A stretch of DNA of 64,000 bases from Rhizobium sp. Root708 (GCF_001429725.1 NZ_LMHV01000043.1:741577-805576); one strand, 5' to 3'; numbered from the stretch's first letter, positions 18,517 through 27,836 are shown. Notes: generated by a model not told the origin, from the letters alone. A program made the numbers and translations.

Positions 18517-19293
18517 TTAGGGGTGTGAACTTTCAGGAACTGCGGATGGATCGAAACGCTCCCAACCGCGCGGTGTCAGATGTTCCTGCGGCTGGAAGCG
18601 TGTCTTGTAATCCATTTTCCGGGAGCCTTGAACCCAGTAACCCAGATAGACATGCGGCAGGCCAAGCGCCTTCGCGCGTCTGACATGATCCAGGATCATG
18701 AAGGTACCGAGGGAACGCTGATCGAGATCGGGATTGAAGTAGGAATAGACCATCGAAAGCCCGTCGCTCATCGTGTCGGTGAGGGCTGCAGCGACCAGTT
18801 CGCCGGTCGGACGTGCTTCCAGTCCGGCTCCTTCTTCGCGAAGGCGGTATTCGATGATCTTCGTGTTCACATGCGTGTCCTCGACCATGATCGCATAGTC
18901 GAGCACGGTCATGTCGGACATGCCGCCCTGCTGGTGACGGAAATCCAGGTAGCGGCGAAACAGCGAATATTGCTCGCTCGACGGCTGTGCCGGGAATTCG
19001 GACGAGATGATGTCGGCATTCGTCGCAAGGACGCGCTTCATGGAACGCGTCGGCTCGAATTCCTGCGCCAGGATTCGCACGGACACGCAGGCGCGACACG
19101 CTTCACATGCCGGCCGGTAGGCGATGTTCTGCGATCGGCGGAAGCCGCCCTGTGTCAGGATGTCGTTCATCTCAGCCGCACGAGGCCCGACGAGATGAGT
19201 GAACACCTTGCGTTCCATCTCGTGCGCCAGATAGGGGCAGGCAGCCGGAGCCGTCAGATAAAACTGCGGAGATGGCGTTGTCTGCGTATTCAT
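18517..19293 (-). CDS. bpt: Aspartate/glutamate leucyltransferase (arginyl-transferase family)
   Basis: 258 residues. It transfers Leu (or Arg) from aminoacyl-tRNA to N-terminal acidic residues, marking proteins for ClpS/ClpAP in the N-degron pathway. The N-terminal ATE domain has the conserved Cys pair context (YRPACEACRACVSVRIL), and the C-terminal domain has MVYSYFNPDLDQRSLGTFM and YLGYWVQGSRKMDYK. Proteobacterial members like this are usually Bpt, although many databases call them Ate. ATG 19293 precedes MNTQTTPSPQFYL, where conservation begins. Confidence 0.9.
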   Translation of the reverse strand: MNTQTTPSPQFYLTAPAACPYLAHEMERKVFTHLVGPRAAEMNDILTQGGFRRSQNIAYRPACEACRACVSVRILAQEFEPTRSMKRVLATNADIISSEFPAQPSSEQYSLFRRYLDFRHQQGGMSDMTVLDYAIMVEDTHVNTKIIEYRLREEGAGLEARPTGELVAAALTDTMSDGLSMVYSYFNPDLDQRSLGTFMILDHVRRAKALGLPHVYLGYWVQGSRKMDYKTRFQPQEHLTPRGWERFDPSAVPESSHP

Positions 19294-19466
19294 CTGCTGC
19301 GGAGATTTCCTTCGGTTTATGCTGATATGACAGCATGACTTAAGAATGAAAAACGTCAACAGCGGGGCCATTTCCCGGCCCGCCGTTACACGTCATACTT
19401 TGGGATATGGTGCCGTAAAACTCCCGGCAAAGACCGGAAGCGCGGTTTAATTCTCGGTTCCGGACG

Positions 19467-19925
19467 TTAAGCGGTGCGTACCGTGACTGTACCGACCAGG
19501 AAGTCGTGGATCAGTCTGCTGCGCTCGGTAAAGAGCCCCACGAGGAGAATCAGCGGCGTCAGTATGGAGTTGAGGATCCAGAACAGCGCGAGGTGAACGA
19601 TCGCTGTCAGGAAGTCCATATGCCGCCCATCGACGCGCATGATTGCGACGCCCATCGCCCGCATTCCGAGCGACGCCTGGGAAGGACCGCCGACCGTGAA
19701 CCCGAAATACAGTCCTGCGACGATCACGAATAGGGCCGGGTAGAGAAAGAAGCCGAGCCCCAGCGTGACGATCGACAGGAAGAACAGGATTACCGCTGCC
19801 GGAATGCACAAAAGCAGGATGATCACGTAGTCGATAATGAAAGCGAAGACGCGGCGGCTCAGTGTCCCGCTATAGGCGCGCCAGTCGTCCGGTGCGGCAT
19901 AGAGCGGGTTGGGATTGAGCGTCAT
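19467..19925 (-). CDS. RDD-family membrane protein
   Basis: 152 residues with three or four hydrophobic segments. The family's first-helix Arg and Asp residues are in RRVFAFIIDYVIILL, and the last helix region ends in LFTERSRLIHDFLVGT. RDD proteins are small inner-membrane proteins of poorly known function, some linked to Na+/H+ exchange. It lies upstream of bpt with a 173-bp gap and may share its transcript. Confidence 0.85.
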   Translation of the reverse strand: MTLNPNPLYAAPDDWRAYSGTLSRRVFAFIIDYVIILLLCIPAAVILFFLSIVTLGLGFFLYPALFVIVAGLYFGFTVGGPSQASLGMRAMGVAIMRVDGRHMDFLTAIVHLALFWILNSILTPLILLVGLFTERSRLIHDFLVGTVTVRTA

Positions 19926-20000
19926 CGCATTGGTCTCCTGTGGTGAATGGTCACCTGCTGATATGGTATCGCCAACCCCGAATGCAATATTTCCATCCGC

Positions 20001-21011
20001 TCAGCGCTTCGACAGTATCTTCGCAACCTCGACGGCGAAATAGGTGAGAATCCCGTCGCAGCCTGCGCGCTTGAACGCAAGCAATGTCTCGAGCATGGCG
20101 CGTTCGCCGTCGATCCAGCCGTTCATCGCCGCCGCCTTGATCTGGCTGTACTCCCCGGAAACCTGGTAGGCGAAGGTCGGCAGGCCGAAAGCCTCCTTCA
20201 TCCGCCAGCAGATGTCGAGATAGGGCAGGCCGGGCTTGACCATCAGCATGTCCGCACCCTCTTCGACATCGAGTGCGGCATCGCGGATCGCTTCGGTGCC
20301 GTTGGCGGGATCGATATAATAGGTCTTCTTGTCGCCCTTCAGCAGGCCGCCGGTGGAGATTGCTTCGCGGTAAGGGCCATAGAAGGCGGACGCGAACTTC
20401 GTCGCGTAGCTCATGATGCCGACATTCTGGTGTCCCGCGGCATCGAGCGCCCGCCGGATCGCCCCGATCCGCCCATCCATCATTTCCGAGGGGGATATGA
20501 TGTCGGAGCCGGCGTCGGCCTGCATGACGGCGGCGCGGGCGACTTGCTCGACGGTCTCGTCGTTGACGATCTCGCCGTTCCTCAAAATCCCGTCGTGTCC
20601 ATGGCTGGTGAAGGGATCAAGCGCGACATCCGTAATGATGCCGATGTTCGGCACCGCCTTCTTGATCGCAATCGTCGCCTGATTGATCAGATTGTTGGCT
20701 TCGAGACTGTTGGAGCCGGTCTCGTCGCGCAGCTCCATCTCGATGTTCGGAAAGGTGGCGATCGCCGGGATGCCGAGATCCGCAGCTTCCCTGGTCGCCT
20801 CGACAAGCTTGTCCACGCTCATGCGATTGACGCCGGGCATGGCCGGGATAGGTTCGATGATCCCCGAACCCGGAACGACGAAGACCGGCCAGATCAGGTC
20901 ATCGACCGTCACGCGGTTTTCCTGCACGAGCCGCCGTGTCCAGTCCGCCTTACGGTTGCGGCGCATACGCCGGTGTCCGGTGATTTCGTCGACGAGATGG
21001 GTTCTGTCCAT
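20001..21011 (-). CDS. hemB: Delta-aminolevulinic acid dehydratase (porphobilinogen synthase)
   Basis: 336 residues; condenses two 5-aminolevulinate molecules to porphobilinogen in heme synthesis. The Schiff-base lysines lie in SYATKFAS (about 202) and MLMVKPGLPY (about 257). The metal site region reads DVALDPFTSHGHDG (about 128-141): aspartates replace the zinc cysteines of E. coli-type enzymes, so this is a Mg-type enzyme, as known from Bradyrhizobium and Pseudomonas. I start at ATG 21011; an in-frame TTG at 21020 is less likely. It is divergent from the small membrane protein gene. Confidence 0.95.
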   Translation of the reverse strand: MDRTHLVDEITGHRRMRRNRKADWTRRLVQENRVTVDDLIWPVFVVPGSGIIEPIPAMPGVNRMSVDKLVEATREAADLGIPAIATFPNIEMELRDETGSNSLEANNLINQATIAIKKAVPNIGIITDVALDPFTSHGHDGILRNGEIVNDETVEQVARAAVMQADAGSDIISPSEMMDGRIGAIRRALDAAGHQNVGIMSYATKFASAFYGPYREAISTGGLLKGDKKTYYIDPANGTEAIRDAALDVEEGADMLMVKPGLPYLDICWRMKEAFGLPTFAYQVSGEYSQIKAAAMNGWIDGERAMLETLLAFKRAGCDGILTYFAVEVAKILSKR

Positions 21012-21144
21012 GGCTTCCAACTTTCAGCAGTTCCATTTGATGTCGCGCTGATTATCATGCACGTGCGCAAATCCAAACCGGACGATTGGCCGCAATCGAA
21101 TGCATTGCTGGCGGAGCCGTCCTCGCGAACCTATTGTTGGACCC

Positions 21145-21582
21145 ATGGATGCTGATTCTACCACGATACCGAAGCGAACGCTGACGAGCGTGCTCTTCAT
21201 GCTGTTCCTCCGGCTGATCGCGATTTCGTGCTTCTGGTTCGGCTTGCAATATTGGGCGATGCTGGTCGGCTACTCGCTGGTCGGCGCCGGTCGTTTCGAT
21301 CTTTTGAGCCTGCAGTGGAAAGTGGCGAGCACCTGCCTTGCCGTGCTTTTCCCGGTCGCGTCGCTGGGGCTCTGGCTGGCGGTGTCATGGGGGCCCGTCA
21401 TCTGGGTGCTGGCCGCGGGCTGTCAGGTCCTCATGTACGGCTTTCTGCCGGAGACGTTCGGGGCCAATCGCCTCATCGTGCTGCTGCACATTCTGGTGGC
21501 CGTCATCTACTGCGTCTTCCGCTTCCTGCTCTGGCAGGAGAAACGCCGGCGCCGGCAGCAGGTAAGCGTTGATTTACCCTGA
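21145..21582 (+). CDS. Small DUF6163-like membrane protein
   Basis: 145 residues with about four membrane helices and a basic tail (EKRRRRQQ). It resembles the uncharacterised rhizobial DUF6163 proteins found next to hemB and ldtR. ATG 21145 (MDADSTTIPKRTL) is preferred over the upstream in-frame ATG at 21100, which would add Arg-rich, non-conserved sequence. Function unknown. Confidence 0.65.
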   Translation: MDADSTTIPKRTLTSVLFMLFLRLIAISCFWFGLQYWAMLVGYSLVGAGRFDLLSLQWKVASTCLAVLFPVASLGLWLAVSWGPVIWVLAAGCQVLMYGFLPETFGANRLIVLLHILVAVIYCVFRFLLWQEKRRRRQQVSVDLP

Positions 21583-21713
21583 TACAACGAGGGGTTTTCG
21601 GTAAGGCGCTGTTAAGCCTGCGGTTTAAGTAGAATTTTATTTGTATTCGATAGGGTCTGTCTCAAGGCGGGAAGAAAACCAACACCGCCAAACAAAACAG
21701 TGAGGCAGTCATC

Positions 21714-22229
21714 ATGAACACGAAAATCAAGCCGCAGGCGGTATCGAACTTCCGTGAACAGCAGGACCTGGGTATCCGTGATCTTTACATGGAATCCCTT
21801 CATCTTGTTGAACGTCTTCACCGCCGTCTCCTCGACGTCATCAAGGACGAGTTCGACCGTCAGGGTCGCAGCGACGTCAACGCCGTCCAGGCTCTTCTTC
21901 TCTTCAACATCGGGAACTCCGAGCTGACCGCCGGCGAACTTCGCTCCCGCGGTTACTACCTGGGCTCCAACGTTTCCTACAACGTCAAGAAGCTCGTCGA
22001 CCTCGGCTTCATCAACCATCAGCGCTCGCGCATCGACCGTCGCTCGGTCCGCATCAGCCTGACGGAAACCGGCCAGGACATCGCGGAAACCGTTGCAAAG
22101 CTCTACGAGCGCCACATTGCCTCGATCGACAAGGTCGGCGGCATCGGCACCGACGAGTTCACGCAGATGAACAAGCTGCTGACCCGTCTCGATCGCTTCT
22201 GGAACGACCAGATCCTGTATCGCCTCTGA
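21714..22229 (+). CDS. ldtR: MarR-family regulator LdtR
   Basis: 171 residues with a winged-helix MarR fold: ELTAGELRSRGYYLGSNVSY is the HTH and SRIDRRSVRISLTETG the wing. Sequence and position directly upstream of an L,D-transpeptidase gene match LdtR, described in Candidatus Liberibacter asiaticus and Sinorhizobium as an activator of ldtP and of osmotic-stress tolerance. The 131-bp leader is AT-rich and probably holds its autoregulated promoter. An intrinsic terminator follows. Confidence 0.88.
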   Translation: MNTKIKPQAVSNFREQQDLGIRDLYMESLHLVERLHRRLLDVIKDEFDRQGRSDVNAVQALLLFNIGNSELTAGELRSRGYYLGSNVSYNVKKLVDLGFINHQRSRIDRRSVRISLTETGQDIAETVAKLYERHIASIDKVGGIGTDEFTQMNKLLTRLDRFWNDQILYRL

Positions 22230-22256
22230 CACTAGCGACCTCCTCCAAGGTCAACG

Positions 22257-22289
22257 AAAACCGGATGCGTTCCCTGCGCGTCCGGTTTT
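22257..22289 (+). terminator. Intrinsic terminator after ldtR
   Basis: AAAACCGGA (22257-22265) pairs with TCCGGTTTT (22281-22289). It separates ldtR from ldtP, so ldtP needs its own promoter. Confidence 0.8.
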
Positions 22290-22671
22290 GTCGTTTGCGC
22301 TGTCGTGGCATCTTTGCAACGCCTGCCAGACAAGCGCCATCGCCTGTATTCAAGCCGCTTTTTAGCCGCTATTAACCGCCACGTTTTATACAAGGAAATG
22401 GTTTCTCGCGTCGCCGCGATCTACTGATGGTTGAGTATTGTTTGGCGCGACACGAATTGGCCATATTAGCATGTCAGCGGAAACATACGGAAATGGCCCT
22501 TCTCGATCAGAGGTCCGAAAACCTCGCGCTACTTGCTCGCGATCATGTGATGGCGGGGAGCGAAATCGTGCAGTGCGCCGTGGAAACCGATTGATAGGAA
22601 TCTGCGTTCTCGCAGGGATAGCGCAAAGGCCGCCGGTCTCTCAAGCAGCGGCAATTTAGTGGTTGGGATGA
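22290..22671. other. ldtR-ldtP intergenic region, probable ldtP control region
   Basis: About 380 bases, AT-rich around 22340-22460. It must hold the ldtP promoter and probably the LdtR site, but I cannot place either with certainty. A 55-codon open frame (22427-22594) with no Shine-Dalgarno and rare codons in its first half is probably not a gene. Confidence 0.45.
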
Positions 22672-23976
22672 ATGTCGAAGAAAATCGGAACTGAAGCTTT
22701 CTCTCGGCGGGCGTTTTTGACGTCCGCGGCAATGATTGGTGCGGGTGCGCTCGCGGCGCCTGCTTTGGCGCAATCGGCCGTAGATTCGCTGATCAATGCT
22801 CCGCAGCGCGGCGATTGGGATGACCAGTTCGATGCGAAGGCAGCATCGCGCACGGCTACCGCGGTCGTGTCGAACACGCCGATCCTCGGCCCCCAGTCGG
22901 TGCCTAGCATCCAGCAGGCGATCGCCCAGTATCAGCAGATTGCCTCGGCCGGTGGCTGGCCTGAGGTCACTCCGAGCCAGCAGCGTCTCCAGATTGGCGT
23001 GAGCGATCCGTCTGTTCAGAGCTTGCGTCAGCGCCTGATCGTAACGGGTGATCTTCCACGCGAAGCGGGCCTTTCCAGCGCGTTCGATTCCTATGTCGAC
23101 GGCGCGGTGAAGCGCTTCCAGGCGCGTCACGGTCTTCCGGCTGATGGCGTTATCGGCGAGTTCACCCTGAAGGCGATGAACATTCCGGCCGACGTCCGTC
23201 TGCAGCAGCTGAACACCAACCTGATCCGCATCCAGACCTTCCCCGAGGACATGGGCCGTCGTCACGTGATGGTCAACATCCCGGCAGCCTATGTCGAGGC
23301 AATCGAGGATGGCAGCGTCGCGACCCGCCACAATGCGATCGTCGGTCGCCTCAGCCGCCCGACCCACCTCGTCAACTCGAAGATCTACGAGGTCATCCTC
23401 AATCCTTACTGGACCGCGCCGCGCTCGATCGTCGAAAAGGACATCGTGCCGCTGATGCGCAAGGACCCGACCTATCTCGAGAAGAACTCCATTCGCCTGA
23501 TCGACGGCAAGGGCAGCGAAGTTGCGCCCGAGACGATCGACTGGAACGCCGAGAAGGCGCCGAACCTGATGTTCCGTCAGGATCCCGGCAAGATCAACGC
23601 AATGGCGTCGACCAAGATCAACTTCTACAACAAGAACGGCGAGTACATGCACGACACGCCGCAGCAGGGCCTGTTCAACAAGCTCATGCGCTTCGAGTCG
23701 TCGGGCTGCGTCCGCGTTCAGAACGTTCGCGATCTGACCAACTGGCTGCTTCGCGACACCCCGCCGTGGTCGCGCCAGCAGATGGAGCAGGTCATCGCCA
23801 GCCGCGTGAACACGCCGATCAAGCTCTCGGAAGAAGTGCCGGTCTACTTCGTCTACATTTCTGCCTGGGGCATGCCTGACGGCGTCGTGCAGTTCCGCGA
23901 CGATATCTACCAGATGGACGGCAACGCCGAACTGGCGCTCGATACGACCGCTGGCACTGAACAGCCGGTTCAGTAA
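22672..23976 (+). CDS. ldtP: L,D-transpeptidase LdtP with Tat-type signal
   Basis: 434 residues. The N-terminus SRRAFLTSAAMIGAG followed by APALAQ fits a twin-arginine signal. A peptidoglycan-binding module follows (about 125-180, VKRFQARHGLPADGVIGEFT). The YkuD catalytic domain (about 195-390) includes the conserved His in MHDTPQQGLF and the nucleophile in SSGCVRVQN. It forms 3-3 cross-links or attaches proteins to peptidoglycan in the periplasm. The pairing with ldtR suggests osmotic or envelope-stress control. A terminator follows. Confidence 0.9.
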   Translation: MSKKIGTEAFSRRAFLTSAAMIGAGALAAPALAQSAVDSLINAPQRGDWDDQFDAKAASRTATAVVSNTPILGPQSVPSIQQAIAQYQQIASAGGWPEVTPSQQRLQIGVSDPSVQSLRQRLIVTGDLPREAGLSSAFDSYVDGAVKRFQARHGLPADGVIGEFTLKAMNIPADVRLQQLNTNLIRIQTFPEDMGRRHVMVNIPAAYVEAIEDGSVATRHNAIVGRLSRPTHLVNSKIYEVILNPYWTAPRSIVEKDIVPLMRKDPTYLEKNSIRLIDGKGSEVAPETIDWNAEKAPNLMFRQDPGKINAMASTKINFYNKNGEYMHDTPQQGLFNKLMRFESSGCVRVQNVRDLTNWLLRDTPPWSRQQMEQVIASRVNTPIKLSEEVPVYFVYISAWGMPDGVVQFRDDIYQMDGNAELALDTTAGTEQPVQ

Positions 23977-24003
23977 GGCGGCTCACCAATATATTTGCTC
24001 TCG

Positions 24004-24032
24004 AAACCGCGTCTTTTCAGGCGCGGTTTTTT
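24004..24032 (+). terminator. Intrinsic terminator after ldtP
   Basis: AAACCGCG (24004-24011) pairs with CGCGGTTT (24022-24029) and runs on into T residues. Confidence 0.85.
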
Positions 24033-24129
24033 GTTGCGCGTAGATTGCCTAGCAAATGTCGTTCTCCGTATTGCCCTTGGCAGGGCAGGGCGCTAATACC
24101 TTCGCGCATTCCAGTTGAGGAGCCCGCCC

Positions 24130-25428
24130 ATGACCAATGCTTCCACCCAGACCTTCTTCAATCGCTCGCTTGCGGACACCGATCCGGAAATCTTCGGTTC
24201 GATCCAAAAGGAACTCGGTCGCCAGCGTCATGAGATCGAGCTGATCGCCTCGGAGAACATCGTTTCCCGGGCGGTCCTGGAAGCCCAGGGCTCCATCATG
24301 ACCAACAAGTACGCCGAAGGTTATCCGGGCAAGCGCTACTATGGCGGCTGCCAGTTCGTCGATATCGCTGAAGAACTCGCGATCGAACGCGCCAAGAAGC
24401 TCTTCGGCGTCAACTTCGCCAACGTTCAGCCGAACTCCGGTTCGCAGATGAACCAGGCCGTCTTCCTTGCGCTACTGCAGCCGGGCGACACCTTCATGGG
24501 CCTCGACCTCAACTCGGGCGGTCACCTGACGCACGGTTCGCCGGTCAACATGTCCGGTAAGTGGTTCAACGTCGTCTCCTACGGTGTTCGCGAAGGTGAC
24601 AACCTGCTCGACATGGACGAAGTCGCTCGCAAGGCTGAGGAAACCAAGCCGAAGCTGATCATCGCCGGCGGCACCGCTTACTCCCGCATATGGGACTGGA
24701 AGCGCTTCCGCGAGATCGCTGACTCTGTCGGCGCCTACCTGATGGTCGACATGGCCCACATCGCCGGTCTCGTTGCCGGTGGCCAGCATCCGTCGCCGTT
24801 CCCGCACTGCCACGTTGCCACCACCACGACCCACAAGTCGCTGCGCGGCCCGCGCGGTGGTGTCATCCTGACCAACGACGAAGATCTGGCGAAGAAGTTC
24901 AACTCGGCCGTCTTCCCGGGTCTCCAGGGTGGTCCGCTCATGCACATCATCGCTGCCAAGGCCGTTGCCTTCGGTGAAGCGCTGCAGCCCGAGTTCAAGG
25001 ACTACGCGGCCCAGATCGTCAAGAATGCCAAGGCGCTTGCCGAAACGCTGATCGCAGGCGGCCTCGACGTCGTCTCCGGCGGCACCGATAACCACCTGAT
25101 GCTGGTCGATCTTCGCAAGAAGAATGCGACGGGCAAGCGCGCTGAGGCAGCGCTCGGTCGCGCCTACGTCACCTGCAACAAGAATGGCATCCCGTTCGAC
25201 CCTGAAAAGCCCTTCGTTACATCAGGTGTCCGCCTCGGCGCGCCTGCCGGCACGACGCGTGGCTTCAAGGAGGCGGAATTCAAGGAAATCGGCAATCTCA
25301 TCGTCGAGGTTCTCGATGGCCTGAAGGCTGCCAACTCGGACGAAGGCAATGCAAGCGTTGAAGCGGCCGTACGGGACAAGGTGGTCAGCCTGACCAACCG
25401 CTTCCCAATGTACGACTACATCGGCTAA
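24130..25428 (+). CDS. glyA: Serine hydroxymethyltransferase
   Basis: 432 residues; PLP enzyme converting serine plus tetrahydrofolate to glycine and methylene-THF. The PLP lysine is in TTTTHKSLRGPRGG (about 236). YAEGYPGKRYYGGC and VQPNSGSQMNQAVFL are diagnostic. ATG 24130 has GAGGAG just upstream. It heads a tight run glyA-nrdR-ribD-ribE with gaps of 9 and 3 bases and a one-base overlap, so the four are probably one operon. Confidence 0.96.
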   Translation: MTNASTQTFFNRSLADTDPEIFGSIQKELGRQRHEIELIASENIVSRAVLEAQGSIMTNKYAEGYPGKRYYGGCQFVDIAEELAIERAKKLFGVNFANVQPNSGSQMNQAVFLALLQPGDTFMGLDLNSGGHLTHGSPVNMSGKWFNVVSYGVREGDNLLDMDEVARKAEETKPKLIIAGGTAYSRIWDWKRFREIADSVGAYLMVDMAHIAGLVAGGQHPSPFPHCHVATTTTHKSLRGPRGGVILTNDEDLAKKFNSAVFPGLQGGPLMHIIAAKAVAFGEALQPEFKDYAAQIVKNAKALAETLIAGGLDVVSGGTDNHLMLVDLRKKNATGKRAEAALGRAYVTCNKNGIPFDPEKPFVTSGVRLGAPAGTTRGFKEAEFKEIGNLIVEVLDGLKAANSDEGNASVEAAVRDKVVSLTNRFPMYDYIG

Positions 25429-25437
25429 GGATAGCGC

Positions 25438-25914
25438 ATGCGCTGCCCATTCTGCGGATCGGAAGACACACAGGTCAAGGATTCACGCCCGGCGGAGGAC
25501 AATACGTCCATCCGCCGCAGGCGTATTTGTCCCGATTGCGGCGGTCGCTTCACGACCTTCGAGCGCGTGCAGCTGCGCGAGCTCATGGTTGTCAAGAAGA
25601 CCGGCCGCAAGGTGCCTTTCGACCGCGACAAGCTGGTAAAGTCCTTCGAGATCGCCCTGCGCAAACGGCCGGTCGATCGCGATCGCATCGAGCGCGCCGT
25701 TTCCGGCATCGTCCGGCGGCTGGAAAGCTCCGGCGAAGTGGAAATCGGGTCCGAGCAGATCGGTCTGCAGGTGCTTGAAGCCCTGAAGAGCCTCGACGAT
25801 GTCGGTTTCGTTCGCTACGCCTCGGTCTATCGGGATTTCTCGCATGCCGAGGATTTCGAAAAGGTCATCTCCGAAATCAACGCCAAGATCGCCCGCGATC
25901 CCCTGGATAGCTAG
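25438..25914 (+). CDS. nrdR: Transcriptional repressor NrdR
   Basis: 158 residues; represses ribonucleotide reductase genes by sensing ATP/dATP. The N-terminal zinc ribbon uses CPFC and CPDC (residues 3-34). The ATP-cone spans about 49-139 with VVKKTGRKVPFDRDKL. Position 9 bases after glyA is the common alphaproteobacterial arrangement. Confidence 0.95.
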   Translation: MRCPFCGSEDTQVKDSRPAEDNTSIRRRRICPDCGGRFTTFERVQLRELMVVKKTGRKVPFDRDKLVKSFEIALRKRPVDRDRIERAVSGIVRRLESSGEVEIGSEQIGLQVLEALKSLDDVGFVRYASVYRDFSHAEDFEKVISEINAKIARDPLDS

Positions 25915-25917
25915 CTG

Positions 25918-27054
25918 ATGAGCGCATCGGAAGACGACGCGCGTTTCATGGAAGAGGCGATCCGCCTGGGTCTCCTGCATCTTGGCCAGACATCCACCAA
26001 TCCGTCGGTCGGCTGCGTCATCGTTCGTGACGGGCAGATCGTCGGGCGCGGCACCACGGCCGTCGGTGGTCGTCCGCACGCCGAGACACAGGCTCTGGCC
26101 GACGCTGGCGAGTTGGCGCGCGGCGCCACCGCCTATGTCACGCTCGAACCCTGCTCGCATCATGGCAAGACGCCGCCTTGCGCCGACGCGCTGATCGCCT
26201 ACGGCGTCGGTCGTGTTGTCATCAGCGTGACCGATCCTGATCCGCGCGTTTCCGGCAGGGGCATATCCATGCTGCGCGATGCCGGTATCGAGGTCGAGGC
26301 AGGGATTCTCGAAGACGAAGGCAAGAGATCGCTCGCCGCCTATCTGACCCGCCAGACGAAGAACCGCCCCTATGTGATTCTGAAGCTTGCCGTTTCTCGC
26401 GATGGCAAGATCGGCCGTTTGGGCGAGGGCCAGATCGCTATTACCGGCCCGGCGGCGCGCGCCGAAGTGCAGAAGCTGCGCGCCGAGACGGATGCGATCC
26501 TTGTCGGCATCGGCACTGCCATTGCCGATGATCCGGAGCTGACGGTGCGCATTCCGGGGCTTGAGAAGCGCTCACCTGTTCGCATCGTGCTGGATCCGTT
26601 GCTTGAGCTGCCGCTGGTTTCGAAGCTGGTGCGGACAGCGCGGCAGGTTCCTGTCATTGTGGTGGCCCGCGAGGAGATTTCTGGCTCGGAGACAGAGGAG
26701 GGTGCTCCAACCGCCGACGCCGAGAACAGCCAAGTCGATGCCCGCCGCCTAGCCCTTGAGGCAGCCGGCGTAGAAGTCGTCTACTGCCACCCCTACCACC
26801 TGGAACAGCTGCTACCAGCACTCGCGTCCCGCAGCATTTCCTCACTGCTGGTCGAGGGCGGCGCCAGAACCGCCAAGCTCTTTCTCGATGCGGGCTATGT
26901 CGATCGCATTCTTCTCTATCAGGGCCCGGGCGTGATCGGGCAGGGCGGTATTGAATCGCCGGTGTCGGAGACCGATATGCCATCGGGCTTCCTGCACAGG
27001 GGCACTTCCATATTTGGCGAAGATCGCCTGGACGAATACGAAAGAGAACTTTGA
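25918..27054 (+). CDS. ribD: Riboflavin biosynthesis deaminase/reductase
   Basis: 378 residues, bifunctional: an N-terminal cytidine-deaminase-like domain with the zinc motif HAE (in GGRPHAETQ) and PCSHHGKTPPC, then a C-terminal reductase (about 150-375) with LKLAVSRDGKIG and VEGGARTAKLF. It converts the GTP cyclohydrolase II product to 5-amino-6-ribitylamino-uracil phosphate. The stretch around codons 255-275 is a variable loop. It starts 3 bases after nrdR and overlaps ribE by one base (TGATG). Confidence 0.94.
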   Translation: MSASEDDARFMEEAIRLGLLHLGQTSTNPSVGCVIVRDGQIVGRGTTAVGGRPHAETQALADAGELARGATAYVTLEPCSHHGKTPPCADALIAYGVGRVVISVTDPDPRVSGRGISMLRDAGIEVEAGILEDEGKRSLAAYLTRQTKNRPYVILKLAVSRDGKIGRLGEGQIAITGPAARAEVQKLRAETDAILVGIGTAIADDPELTVRIPGLEKRSPVRIVLDPLLELPLVSKLVRTARQVPVIVVAREEISGSETEEGAPTADAENSQVDARRLALEAAGVEVVYCHPYHLEQLLPALASRSISSLLVEGGARTAKLFLDAGYVDRILLYQGPGVIGQGGIESPVSETDMPSGFLHRGTSIFGEDRLDEYEREL

Positions 27055-27674
27055 TGTTTACCGGAATTGTCACCGACGTCGGCACGATCGAATCCGTTTC
27101 CCCGTTGAAGGAAGGCATCAAGCTGCGTGTCGCCACCGCCTATGATCCGGCGACCATCGACATGGGTGCTTCGATCTCGCATTCCGGCATTTGCCTGACG
27201 GTCACCGGTCTCCCGAGCGATGGCAGCAACGGTCGTTGGTTCGAAGTCGAAGCCTGGGAAGAAGCGCTGCGGTTGACCACGATCGGAACGTGGAAGGAAG
27301 GCAGCCGCATCAATCTTGAGCGTTCGCTGAAAATCGGTGACGAGTTGGGCGGCCATATCGTCTCCGGCCACGTCGACGGCAAGGCCGAGATCCTCTCGGT
27401 GACCGAAGAAGGTGACGCAACGCGCTTTCGCCTTCGCGCGCCCGAGCATCTCGCCAAGTTCGTGGCCCCCAAGGGCTCGATCGCCCTGGATGGCACGTCG
27501 TTGACGGTCAACGCGGTCGACGGCACTGATTTTGACGTCCTGCTGATCCGCCACACGCTTGAGGTTACGACCTGGGGCCAGCGCAAGGCAGGCGACTTCG
27601 TCAACTTCGAAGTGGATACGATGGCGCGTTATGCCGCCCGGCTCGCGGAATTTCCCGCAGCAAAGTCCGAGTAA
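27054..27674 (+). CDS. ribE: Riboflavin synthase, alpha subunit
   Basis: 206 residues; dismutates two 6,7-dimethyl-8-ribityllumazine molecules to riboflavin. Two lumazine-binding repeats are visible, the first starting MFTGIVTDVGTIES and the second at about 98 (GGHIVSGHVDGKAEIL). The C-terminal helix for trimerisation is present. ATG 27054 shares its A with the ribD stop, so translation is coupled. Confidence 0.95.
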   Translation: MFTGIVTDVGTIESVSPLKEGIKLRVATAYDPATIDMGASISHSGICLTVTGLPSDGSNGRWFEVEAWEEALRLTTIGTWKEGSRINLERSLKIGDELGGHIVSGHVDGKAEILSVTEEGDATRFRLRAPEHLAKFVAPKGSIALDGTSLTVNAVDGTDFDVLLIRHTLEVTTWGQRKAGDFVNFEVDTMARYAARLAEFPAAKSE

Positions 27675-27750
27675 AAAATCGTCGTCGTGATAGCAACGGA
27701 CAGCGGCAGACCGCCGCCCGTTCGTTCCGCCGAGAGCCGTTTAAAGGGTC

Positions 27751-27836
27751 TAAGTTGCTGAAATCAACTTACGAATTGTTACTTTGACTTGCCTCGCGGT
27801 TGCTCTCCGGCTAGGCGAACTTTCTTGTCCGGCTAG
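27751..27836 (+). promoter_or_regulatory. Repeats in the ribH leader
   Basis: The 286-bp gap before ribH holds a perfect dyad TAAGTTG-ctgaaat-CAACTTA (27751-27771). It also holds two copies of TCCGGCTAG (27806-27814 and 27828-27836), 22 bases apart and so on the same helix face. I see no FMN riboswitch consensus. These are candidates for a promoter with regulator sites. Confidence 0.35.

Noticed and set aside
21607..21628. CtrA-type TTAA pair before ldtR
   Set aside because: The spacer is 9 bases instead of the required 7.
22427..22594. 55-residue gene in the ldtR-ldtP gap
   Set aside because: No Shine-Dalgarno and rare codons in its first half; kept as part of the control region.
22543..23652. 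Open frame antisense to ldtP
   Set aside because: Shadow frame; LdtP domains and active site fix the coding strand.
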